DNA of 64,000 bases from Wylensekiella montiformis (GTDB lineage: Bacteria; Bacillota; Negativicutes; Selenomonadales; Selenomonadaceae). The stretch covers positions 62,001-126,000 of the forward strand of contig NZ_VUNL01000005.1 of the NCBI RefSeq assembly GCF_009697385.1, written 5' to 3'. Below are positions 41,964-50,041 of the stretch, piece by piece (position 1 is the stretch's first letter; every line of letters begins with the position of its first letter). Made by a program: the position numbers and the translations under genes. The notes beneath the pieces are model-generated. The model saw nothing but the letters and a program-made list of their open reading frames with translations, was not told where the DNA came from and did no database searches.

Positions 41964-42482
41964 ATGAAATCTAAATATTTTTTGCGCGAATTAAAAGAAA
42001 AAGATGCACCGTTTATGTTGGAATGGATGCATGATGAAGATGTAATACATGATTTACAAAATAATTTTGCAAAAAAAACAATAGAAGATTGTCTATTATT
42101 TATAAAAAAAGCAAAAGGAAATCGCGAAGATTTACATTTGGCTATTGTTGATATGAATGATGAATATATGGGAACTACGAGTTTGAAACATATATCTGAT
42201 AAGACTGCTGAATTTGCGATCACAATTCGGGAAAAAGCTATGGGGACTGGATGCTCACGCTTTGCAATGAAAGAAATAATAGAGTTAGCTTTTCGTGAGC
42301 TGGATTTGGTGGAAGTGTATTGGTGCGTATCGCCTAAAAATCAAAGAGCTGTGCGTTTTTATGAAAAAAATGAGTATGAACGCATACCAATATCAGAGAT
42401 GATAGTTACAAAGGCGAAGTGTATGCAATCTTATAGTGAAAAGCAGATGGATGAGTATATTTGGTATCATGTTGTGAGGTAA
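41964..42482 (+). CDS. GNAT-family N-acetyltransferase
   Basis: A 172-residue GNAT enzyme: FLRELKEKDAPFMLEWMHDE at the N-terminus, YMGTTSLKHI, FAITIREKAMGTGCSRFAMK (acetyl-CoA loop, Q/RxxGxG-like) and YWCVSPKNQRAVRFYEKNEY. Next to the ketoisomerase and close to the aminotransferase, it is a candidate for acetylating the 3-amino group of the dideoxyamino sugar, a role taken by a hexapeptide enzyme in the classical fdt cluster. The ribosome site is weak. Confidence 0.78.
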   Translation: MKSKYFLRELKEKDAPFMLEWMHDEDVIHDLQNNFAKKTIEDCLLFIKKAKGNREDLHLAIVDMNDEYMGTTSLKHISDKTAEFAITIREKAMGTGCSRFAMKEIIELAFRELDLVEVYWCVSPKNQRAVRFYEKNEYERIPISEMIVTKAKCMQSYSEKQMDEYIWYHVVR

Positions 42483-42504
42483 TCATGGAAGAGAAAATAG
42501 GGAA

Positions 42505-42603
42505 TTGCCATTTGTAAATTTCTGTTTTATGTGTGAGGGGATACATTATGAGTTGTGTTTTGACTATATGAAAGTTATGGATACCAGATGGTTTATTCAA
42601 TGA
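42505..42603 (+). pseudogene. Decayed 5' fragment of a second FdtB-like aminotransferase
   Basis: Read from 42505 the DNA gives LPFVNFCFMCEGIHYELC, then FDYMKVMDTRWFIQ and a stop. This aligns with the start of the intact aminotransferase at 44696 ([18 protein letters not shown], then [12 protein letters not shown]); the block GTTATGGATA-C-AG-TGGTTTATTCA is nearly identical. A frameshift separates it from the ATG at 42485, and homology ends at WFIQ. No complete gene is present between 42483 and 42673. It is therefore a relic of an aminotransferase gene at the left edge of the ATPase/HNH cassette. Confidence 0.7.
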
Positions 42604-42673
42604 ATTTATTTAGCAGCGTTTGGAAAGTAGTTCGTTGATCATATGGGGAAAAGTTAAGAAGGTGAATGAGCGA

Positions 42674-43975
42674 ATGTGGATAAAATCATTGCAGTTGAAT
42701 AACTTCCGTTGCTTTGAAAAGTTGAAAATAAATTTTGAACGTACTTACACTGTATTGATAGGTATAAATGGTGCGGGAAAATCGTCTATTTTAGATGCGA
42801 TGTCGATTGCTTTGGGAAGCTTTTTAGCTGGATTGGATGGTGTTTCATCAAACGCACTTCATCAGGATGATGTACATTATCGAATGTATGAAGAAGGCAG
42901 TGTGCCAAATCGTGAAAAGCAATTTCCTACAAGTATTTCGATGGATGCGGAAGTCAATGGTGGTATTGCGATACAGTGGCAGAGGCGACTGAATAATGAA
43001 AATGGGCGAACCACGGTAAAAGAAGCTCGCAGTATCATGGAATATGCATCAAGCTTACAGGAACGGGTTAGAAAAGGTGACAAGGATGTTATCCTGCCAT
43101 TGATTGCATATTATGGAACGGGGCGTTTATGGGCAAGAAAACAGAACCGCCTGAAAAACAATCAATCCAAGCTCAATAGTGCACGTTCTCGGCTTAGAGG
43201 CTATAAGGATTGTTTGGACGTAAATACGAATGAAAGTATCATGTTGCGATGGTTTTCTAAAATGACCTATACGCGTCTACAGGAGGAACGAGCTATTCCA
43301 GAACTGGAAGCTGTAGAACAAGCTGTAGCGGATTGTTATTGTGGAATGGATGATAAAGCGAAGGATGTTAAATTCCGATTTAGCGTTAAAAGTGATGAAC
43401 TGGAGCTGGTAATACACTATAAAGATGGTGATGTATCTTACTTGCCAGTAAGGTTGTTGAGTGATGGAATCAGAACAATCCTTAACATGGTAGCAGATAT
43501 AGCGTATCGTATGGCTGTCTTGAATCCGCATTTATTGGGGAATATCGTCAGAGACACAGATGGAATTGTGATGATAGATGAATTAGATATGCATTTGCAT
43601 CCGTCTTGGCAACAGCGCATCATGCAGGATTTGACACGAATTTTTCCGAAGTTGCAGTTCGTGGTAACTACACATGCGCCTAGTATTTTAGCGAATGTAC
43701 ATAAAGAGAATATTCGTATTATCAAAGATAATGAAGTGTTTCCTGCACATAGTAATTCGTATGGTCGGAATTTGACAGCAATCATGCATGAATTGATGGA
43801 AACAGAAATTCGTCCACAAGAGATATTGGCATTGCTTAAGATGTTCAATGATAATTTGGATGAAGGCGATGCAGCGGAAGCTAAAAAAATACTGGAAACA
43901 TTGGAAAAAACATTGGGTAGCAATGATCAGGATGTAGTGGATGCTAAAATTGCATTGACACTTGATTCCATATGA
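42674..43975 (+). CDS. ptuA: Septu-type anti-phage AAA ATPase (PtuA-like)
   Basis: A 433-residue SMC/OLD-like ABC ATPase: SLQLNNFRCFEKLKINFE opening, Walker A LIGINGAGKSSILDAM near residue 38, signature-like LLSDGIRTILNM near 265, Walker B IVMIDELDMHLHPSWQQRIM near 300 and the H-loop VVTTHAPSILANV. The gap between Walker A and B is short for SMC proteins and matches PtuA-type and retron-associated ATPases. The partner HNH gene follows after 9 bases. In Septu the ATPase complex gates the nuclease during infection. Start 42674 is 8 bases from AGAAGGTGA; an upstream TTG frame is less likely. Confidence 0.82.
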   Translation: MWIKSLQLNNFRCFEKLKINFERTYTVLIGINGAGKSSILDAMSIALGSFLAGLDGVSSNALHQDDVHYRMYEEGSVPNREKQFPTSISMDAEVNGGIAIQWQRRLNNENGRTTVKEARSIMEYASSLQERVRKGDKDVILPLIAYYGTGRLWARKQNRLKNNQSKLNSARSRLRGYKDCLDVNTNESIMLRWFSKMTYTRLQEERAIPELEAVEQAVADCYCGMDDKAKDVKFRFSVKSDELELVIHYKDGDVSYLPVRLLSDGIRTILNMVADIAYRMAVLNPHLLGNIVRDTDGIVMIDELDMHLHPSWQQRIMQDLTRIFPKLQFVVTTHAPSILANVHKENIRIIKDNEVFPAHSNSYGRNLTAIMHELMETEIRPQEILALLKMFNDNLDEGDAAEAKKILETLEKTLGSNDQDVVDAKIALTLDSI

Positions 43976-43984
43976 GGAATAACT

Positions 43985-44623
43985 ATGTTGTATATAAAAA
44001 AGCAGAATCAACCAGATAAGTTTACCCAATATGCTGGCAGTGTTAATGCGCATTTTGATGATATGCCTTCAGAAGTAAAATCAGTGTTGAGAAAATCGTT
44101 GTTAGAAGAGCAAGGCTACTTGTGCGCATATTGTATGCAACGTATAGCAGTTGATGATGTGAAGATTGAACATTATGTTCCTCGTAATTTGCAAAATGAG
44201 CTTCGTTATAGTAATTTGTTAGCAGTTTGTAAGGGTGGCGAGGGGAGAGCCAAGATACATCAAACCTGTGATACACACAAGGGAAATACTGAACTACACA
44301 TAGATCCGCAGCTTGTAGGAGATATCGAGACGATATATTACACGAGTAATGGTTATATAAAATCATCAGTGGCAGATTATCAGGAAGATTTAGATACCGT
44401 GCTGAATTTGAATGATGAGGATGGGTACTTGGTATATAATAGGCGTGAAGTATTAAAGAGTTTTCAGCATCAATTATTTAAACGTGCAGGCAATGTCAGG
44501 ATAAATAAAGAATATTTTATCAAGTGTTTGAAGAGATATAGCAGCCTAAATGATTCTGGAGAATATGTTCCATATGTTGGAATAATATTATGGTATTTAA
44601 AAAAGAAAATCAATTCACTGTAA
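43985..44623 (+). CDS. ptuB: Septu-type HNH endonuclease (PtuB-like)
   Basis: A 212-residue protein with an HNH core: YLCAYCMQRI near 39-48 (CxxC), VKIEHYVPRNLQNELRYSNL near 56 (H of the first beta-strand), AVCKGGEGRAK and QTCDTHKGNTELHIDPQ near 96. This spacing is that of PtuB, the effector HNH nuclease of Septu and retron-Ec78-type systems. No reverse transcriptase or msr-like RNA is seen nearby, so a stand-alone Septu system is inferred. GAGG lies 6 bases before the ATG. Confidence 0.82.
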   Translation: MLYIKKQNQPDKFTQYAGSVNAHFDDMPSEVKSVLRKSLLEEQGYLCAYCMQRIAVDDVKIEHYVPRNLQNELRYSNLLAVCKGGEGRAKIHQTCDTHKGNTELHIDPQLVGDIETIYYTSNGYIKSSVADYQEDLDTVLNLNDEDGYLVYNRREVLKSFQHQLFKRAGNVRINKEYFIKCLKRYSSLNDSGEYVPYVGIILWYLKKKINSL

Positions 44624-44695
44624 AGGGGAATATCATTAAGGTGCTGATATATTGATCCTTTTAAATAAATTTGAATAGGAAAGAGGAGAATTTTT

Positions 44696-45796
44696 ATGGA
44701 GATTCCATTTGCAGATTTGCGTCCGATGCATGATGAACTTCGCAATGAATTGGATGCGGCATATAAGAAGGTTATGGATAACAGCTGGTTTATTCAGGGT
44801 AAGGAATTAGAGGCTTTTGAGAAAGAATTTGCCGCTTATGTTGGTGTCAAGCACTGCATCGGGGTAGCTACTGGGCTGGATGCTTTGTATCTGGTTTTGA
44901 AGGCTTATGGTATTGGGAGGGGGGACGAGGTAATCGTTCCATCCAATACCTTTATTGCTACGGCGTTGGCTGTTTCGTATGCGGGGGCAACGCCGGTGTT
45001 TGTAGAGCCGGTATTGGAAACATTTAACATTGATGCGTCCAGAATTGAAGCGGCGATTACGTCGAAAACTAAGGCCATTATGACTGTGCAGTTGCAGGGG
45101 CGTTGCTGCGATATGGATGAGATTAATCGCATTGCGAAAAAATATGAGCTAAAGGTTATTGAGGATGCAGCACAAGCACATGGTGCTAAATATAAAGGAA
45201 ATAAAGCTGGTTCGTTGGGGGATGCCGCAGGGTTTAGCTTTTATCCAGGAAAAAACCTTGGTGCTTTAGGTGATGGTGGCTGTGTTACTACGAATGACGA
45301 TGAGTTAGCGGCGAAAGTTCGTGCGCTTGGAAACTATGGTTCGGATTATAAGTATCATCATATCTATAAAGGGACGAATAGCCGTCTGGATGAAATGCAG
45401 GCGGCTTTCCTGCGTGTGAAACTCCCGCACTTGGAAAAATGGAATGAAGCTCGTCGTCAGGTGGCTGCCAGATACTTGTCAGAAATTAAAAATCCGCTGA
45501 TTAAGCTGCCCTTGCCAACTTCTGAAGAATATGAACATATCTATCACGTGTTTGTTATTCGTTGCGATAAGCGGGATGAATTGGAAAAATATCTGTTGGA
45601 TAATGGAATCCATACGGTGAAGCATTATCCCATACCGATGCATATGCAGGGGGCTTATGCGGATTTGCATATTGCGGAAGGTGCATTGCCCATTGCAGAA
45701 GAAATCAGTCAGACGGTATTGAGTATACCGATGTATTATGGAATGCGTGATGATCAAGTCGATTATGTAATCGATAAATTAAATGAATTTGCATAA
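44696..45796 (+). CDS. fdtB: 3-amino-3,6-dideoxyhexose transaminase (FdtB/DegT family)
   Basis: PLP-dependent DegT/DnrJ/EryC1 aminotransferase of 366 residues. [20 protein letters not shown] at about 27, [20 protein letters not shown] (PLP phosphate), [29 protein letters not shown], the Schiff-base Lys in [16 protein letters not shown] and [20 protein letters not shown]. With FdtA it would place an amino group at C3 of a 4-keto-6-deoxyhexose, giving a Fuc3N/Qui3N-type sugar. AGAGGAG precedes the ATG. It is separated from fdtA by the Septu-like cassette. Confidence 0.88.
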   Translation: MEIPFADLRPMHDELRNELDAAYKKVMDNSWFIQGKELEAFEKEFAAYVGVKHCIGVATGLDALYLVLKAYGIGRGDEVIVPSNTFIATALAVSYAGATPVFVEPVLETFNIDASRIEAAITSKTKAIMTVQLQGRCCDMDEINRIAKKYELKVIEDAAQAHGAKYKGNKAGSLGDAAGFSFYPGKNLGALGDGGCVTTNDDELAAKVRALGNYGSDYKYHHIYKGTNSRLDEMQAAFLRVKLPHLEKWNEARRQVAARYLSEIKNPLIKLPLPTSEEYEHIYHVFVIRCDKRDELEKYLLDNGIHTVKHYPIPMHMQGAYADLHIAEGALPIAEEISQTVLSIPMYYGMRDDQVDYVIDKLNEFA

Positions 45797-45843
45797 AATA
45801 CTAGAGGGATGCCTATGTTACACAATATGTGAGGAGAATTTAG

Positions 45844-46331
45844 GTGTTATTTAATTCGTATGAGTTTATTTTGCTCTTTTTACCCCTTACCTTTGTGGCT
45901 TTTTGCATTAGGGCATGGTGGACAGAAACGTGCGGCTACGCTTGGGCTGGTACTGGCGTCGTTTTTCTTTTATGGATATTGGGATGTTCGCTATGTGCCG
46001 TTGCTTTTTGCTTCGATCAGCTTTAACTATCTTGTGGGGAGGCAGTTAGAGCGTTGCAATGGCAATCGGGTATGGCTGACTTTTGGTATTGTTGTGAATG
46101 TCCTATTGTTAGGGTATTTCAAGTATACAGATTTTTTCCTAGGTACGGTGAATGCTTTGGCGGGGGCAGATATGTTTGATTTGCCACATATAGTCCTGCT
46201 ACTTGGTATTTCGTTTTTTACCTTTACGCAGACTGCGTATTTGGTGGATGCGTATCGGGGAGAAGCACGGAACGAATCTTTCCTGACATATCTGGAATTT
46301 GTTACGATTTTCCCGCATCTGATTGCTGGCC
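45844..46331 (+). pseudogene. Broken MBOAT O-acyltransferase (AlgI-like), frameshifted and truncated
   Basis: The frame from GTG 45844 reads MLFNSYEFILLFLPLT, the standard MBOAT opening, then loses frame in a T5 run at 45900-45904. One T fewer restores FALGHGGQKRAATLGLVLAS-type sequence, continuing in the other frame through FFFYGYW, FNYLVGRQLE, LGYFKYTDFFLG, GISFFTFTQTAYLVDAYRGE and FPHLIAG, where a normal MBOAT protein continues with P and about 300 more residues. Here the homology ends at about 46331 and another reading frame begins. GAGGAGA lies upstream, so it was once expressed as an O-acetylation gene of the cluster. Confidence 0.8.
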
Positions 46332-46340
46332 AATCATCAA

Positions 46341-46520
46341 TCAAAAAATTACTATTATTATGAACCAAGTCATTATCGGCCAATTGTCGGCGATATGATT
46401 GTGGATCGGATATTCCATAATGGTCAAAAGAATTTCGGCGTGCTAGTGACGAAGGATAATGTCACGGAGCATTTGCAAAAGCTGGAAGAAGAGCTGGATA
46501 TTAAGGGGAGTATAGAATAA
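46341..46520 (+). pseudogene. C-terminal remnant of an SGNH/AlgX-like partner of the MBOAT gene
   Basis: A frame ending at 46520 reads NYYYYEPSHYRPIVGDMIVD, then RIFHNGQKNFGVLVTKDNVT and EHLQKLEEELD. The SHYRP-VGD pattern resembles the C-terminal catalytic-His segment of secreted proteins that accompany MBOAT acyltransferases. It begins within about 10 bases of where the MBOAT homology ends, which suggests a single deletion removed the 3' part of the MBOAT gene and the 5' part of this gene. The family assignment is tentative. Confidence 0.5.
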
Positions 46521-46639
46521 TATCCGGATTATTTGCAGTAGAAATAAAAATAGATAGTTTCAGATGTACGAAAACCGGGATGAAGGAAAGCAATACAATA
46601 GCAAGGGATGATATTTAATTCGCAGTTAGGGGGATCAAT

Positions 46640-48681
46640 ATGGGTTCAGCCTTTTGGTTCGGGTGGCAGCAGGATTTGAAATTAATGGTTGTAGCACCTA
46701 TTGTCTGTGGTATTTTTCGCTTGGTATTTATTATGCGTTATGGCCCCAAGAAGAGTCCTGTTGGGGAATGGAAGAAATGGATAGAATGTTTCCGCTATGG
46801 TTTTTGGTAGGGAATGGATTTTAACGCATACGTTTTTCTGTTTTCTTTGGTGTTGGTCACGATACCGGCAACTTTTATTCCTTCGTATTATGCTATCGGT
46901 GATCGTGTAAGACTGTTTGGTCTTATGCTGTATCTGCTCGTGCTTTATACAGCTTTTTTCGGGAAGATGATTTTCTACTATCATTTTCGGGATACGTTCA
47001 ATGTGACAATCAAACCGGGGTGTAATGCAGATAAAAAAATCTTATCGATATTTTCTTCAATCAGAATCATGGCGGCTGGATTTTGTTGGGATATATTCCC
47101 TATGGCTGTCTTTGTTGGATTTTAGGGAATGGGATACTGCACCTTCCCAGCATTGGATATGTGGAACTTTCTTCTAATGTCATGCAGTATGTTCTGAATG
47201 CGATAGTGTTCGTCTGTGCTATTGTGCTTTTTTATTGGTTTCGCTATGGGGGAACTTTGAATCACCGCCAGAAGCCGGAGTGGGATGAAGTACCGCCCAT
47301 TGTCAAGAATGATATGTTTATGGGGAAGGCTGCGATAGACGATCTGGTTGCATTTGAGCTGGCCTGTAAGCGTGAGGTTAGTGATGCCCTTAAACATACG
47401 GATGATGAAGCGCTGGAAGTATTGCGGCCAGTTCTTCCTTCAGAAAAGTTGTTTCGTGAGAATTTGTGGGCGCCGTTTCAGCATTCGGCCAGAGGGGCCA
47501 GAATCAGCAAGCCGCGGCATATTTTTTTCCTTTTAGCTGAGAGTCATGGACAGGCTCCGTTTGATGCTCCGTATGAATATTTAAATCTGATGGCCGCCAG
47601 CCGCCGATACCGCAGTCAGGCGCATACGCTGGCTATGGATAATTTTTTGCCAGCGGGTATGATTTCTCAGCCGTCATTAGTTAGTTTGCTGGCGGGGATT
47701 TATGACGCGGATATGGAACTTAATGAGAACACCATGTTCTGGCATGGTAACATTCCTATATCCTTGCCTCTGCAGTTAAAAAGACTGGGTTATCGCGCAG
47801 AGTTTTGGTATGGCGGCGGACTGAACTGGGGGAGTCTGGAGCATTTTGTGCCAGCGATTGGCTTTGACGCCTGGCATGGCGGCCCTGATTTCTGTCCTCA
47901 AGGCTCACCGAAGACTTGGCTCGGTGTTTACGATCATATTTTCCTTGAGCAGGCGGCCAGGCTTATTAAACAGGATGATGATGAGCAGCCGGTGTTTCAT
48001 TTCCTTTATACGACGTCGAATCATGGACCATATAATATGCCTTATAAGGAGTATGGATTTGCGGCGGAGAAAGTTATGCCTGATGCACCGAAAACTTTGT
48101 TAAAAAATCATAAAATGATGAAACAAATGGCGGGCATCTGGTATGCGGATCAGGCGCTTATTCAGTTTGTGGAAGATATGCAGACGGTATATCCGGATAG
48201 TTTGTTTGTGGTAACTGGTGATCATACCACAGGGCTTATTCCGTTCCAGTGCGGTGTAGTCGACCGTACGGAGCCAAATCTGCGGGAGCAGGTATTGACC
48301 TCTTTTTCGATGTCGCATCCGGAACTTACGGCAGATATGCTGTCGGGCAATACGATCGGTGGACACATGAATATCATGCCGACGCTGATTGAGCTTATTG
48401 CTCCGGCGGGCTTTGATTATTATTCGATCGCTGAACCGCTTACAGAGCCTGTCGATCATGTTGTTACGCCGTATTGCTGGATGATTGAGGACTGGATTGG
48501 AGATTATCGTGATGGGCTGTCGCAGCAATTAGCCGTTTCAGAAGAATTGCTGCCGTTTGAGCGCGGTAAAGAGCGGTTCCGTGATGAGCGCGATGCCTGG
48601 TGTGAGCTTACGGGGTGGCTGGTGCGCCATCCGGAGCTGCTCGATGATGCCGGGCGCGAAAAATCGATCGGCCGCCTTTAG
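46640..48681 (+). pseudogene. LTA synthase-like sulfatase, paralogue 3, with a stop and a frameshift
   Basis: Aligns from end to end with paralogue 2 (37997): SFYFMGIQQDLKLAILAP there is SAFWFGWQQDLKLMVVAP here. Two lesions occur: TAG at 46808-46810 (codon 57) where paralogue 2 has Trp (GFWWGMDFN), and an A7 run at 47033-47039 where paralogue 2 has A8, shifting frame by -1. Downstream of about 47083 the frame is intact for 532 residues, including FLLAESHGQAPF, TTSNHGPYNMPY and FVVTGDHTTGL. AGGGGGA precedes the ATG. The long intact catalytic region argues for recent loss or a switchable gene. Confidence 0.85.
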
Positions 48682-48763
48682 AGAGTTTTTTTTGAATGAG
48701 TACGTGAAGAATGTAAAAGAGACGGTCTGTTCACTCGGAGGATTGGGAAAGGGATGCTATAGG

Positions 48764-49942
48764 ATGGAGAAGGAAAGGCTTTGGACGCCGGGATTTTTGG
48801 GAATGGGCGGAAGCAATTTATTTTTGTTTATGTCGCAGTATATTATGGTGGCGGCCTTGCCGATTTTTATTATGGATACGTTGTCCGGCGGCGATATGGA
48901 GGCCGGGATGGCGATGACGGCGTTTCAGATCGGGGCGGTGGTATGCCGTCCGTTTGCCGGCCGGCTGATCGATGCGGTGGATAAGCAGCGGCTGATGCGT
49001 GCGGCGACGATTGGGTTTTTCTTTGTGATGCTGGCATTTTTCTGGTTCCATTCGCTGCAGGCGATTTTTGCGCTCCGGCTTTTGCATGGCTGTATTTTCG
49101 CCGTGGCAACGACGGCGGCTGCGGCTATGGCGGCGCTGATTCTGCCTGCGTCCCGCAAGGGGGAGGGCATTGGTTATTTTGCGCTGTCGACGAATCTGGC
49201 GATGGTGGTCGGTCCGCTGGTGGGATTGCTGCTGATCGGGCATCTTGGCAGTCAGGCGCTGTTCCTTTTCGTGGCGGGACTGGGCGTGGCTACGGTGGCT
49301 GCGGCGAATTTTTACCGTATGCCGGCTGCGGTTCGTGCGCCGGCCCGTCGTGAGCGGCGCGGCGCGTCTTTGGCTGATTTTGTCGAGGTGCGTTCGCTGG
49401 CGCCTTCTTTGCTGGGCGGACTGGTATTTTTCGCTTATGGCGGCATTCTGACTTTTATTCCGCTTTATGCCAAGAGTTTGGGGCTGCAGGCGGAGACGAG
49501 CTTGTTCTTTTTGGTGTTTGCGCTGGTCATTATTCTGACACGGCCGGTCATCGGCCGCCTTTTTGATGTGAAAGGGCCGGACTGGACGGTTTATCCGGGG
49601 TTTGCGTTTTTTGCTGCCGGGATGGTCTGGTTCAGTCAGGCGGCATCGCTTTCGGGACTTTTGGTTTCTGCGGCGGTGCTGGGCGTCGGTTTTGGCGCGC
49701 TGTCTCCGGCGTTTCAGACGCTGGCGGTGCAGAGTGCTCCGCCGGCCCGGGCCGGTGTGGCTACGGCAACGTATTTTTGGTCGCTGGATATCAGTGTGGG
49801 TCTGGCGGCAATGGTGCTTAGTGTGGTGGCTGCGCATTTTGGGTATGCCTTTATGTATGGCGTTGCCGGTACGCTGATTATTCTGGCGGCCGCAGCCGGT
49901 TATTTTTTCTGGCGGCGTTTTTCGCATAGAAAAAGGATGTAA
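48764..49942 (+). CDS. Major facilitator superfamily transporter
   Basis: 392 residues with twelve hydrophobic segments. The loop between segments 2 and 3 (CRPFAGRLIDAVDKQRLMR) carries the MFS G-x3-D-x3-R/K motif, repeated in the second half as TRPVIGRLFDVKGPDWTVYP. The sugar- or drug-efflux (DHA/YfcJ-like) type is likely; the substrate is unknown. GC-rich codon use returns here, marking the right edge of the AT-rich cluster. Start at 48764 follows AAAGGGA. A strong terminator follows. Confidence 0.82.
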   Translation: MEKERLWTPGFLGMGGSNLFLFMSQYIMVAALPIFIMDTLSGGDMEAGMAMTAFQIGAVVCRPFAGRLIDAVDKQRLMRAATIGFFFVMLAFFWFHSLQAIFALRLLHGCIFAVATTAAAAMAALILPASRKGEGIGYFALSTNLAMVVGPLVGLLLIGHLGSQALFLFVAGLGVATVAAANFYRMPAAVRAPARRERRGASLADFVEVRSLAPSLLGGLVFFAYGGILTFIPLYAKSLGLQAETSLFFLVFALVIILTRPVIGRLFDVKGPDWTVYPGFAFFAAGMVWFSQAASLSGLLVSAAVLGVGFGALSPAFQTLAVQSAPPARAGVATATYFWSLDISVGLAAMVLSVVAAHFGYAFMYGVAGTLIILAAAAGYFFWRRFSHRKRM

Positions 49943-49955
49943 CTGGAAGGCAGGA

Positions 49956-50002
49956 AAAGCCCTGCGCTGTCAGAGATGGTCTGATGGCGCAGGGCTTTTT
50001 GT
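49956..50002 (+). terminator. Bidirectional terminator between the MFS gene and the cobT-like gene
   Basis: AGCCCTGCGC (49958-49967) pairs with GCGCAGGGCT (49987-49996), with inner TCAGA/TCTGA, then T5. On the minus strand AAAA precedes, so it also serves the convergent cobT-like gene. Confidence 0.88.
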
Positions 50003-50041
50003 GCGTGGGTTTTAGAAAAGCGGTGGTTGTCAAACGCTGCG

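Noticed and set aside
42483-44695. Retron-type defence (RT plus msr/msd) in place of stand-alone Septu
   Set aside because: No reverse transcriptase gene and no room for a structured msr/msd RNA next to the ATPase/HNH pair.
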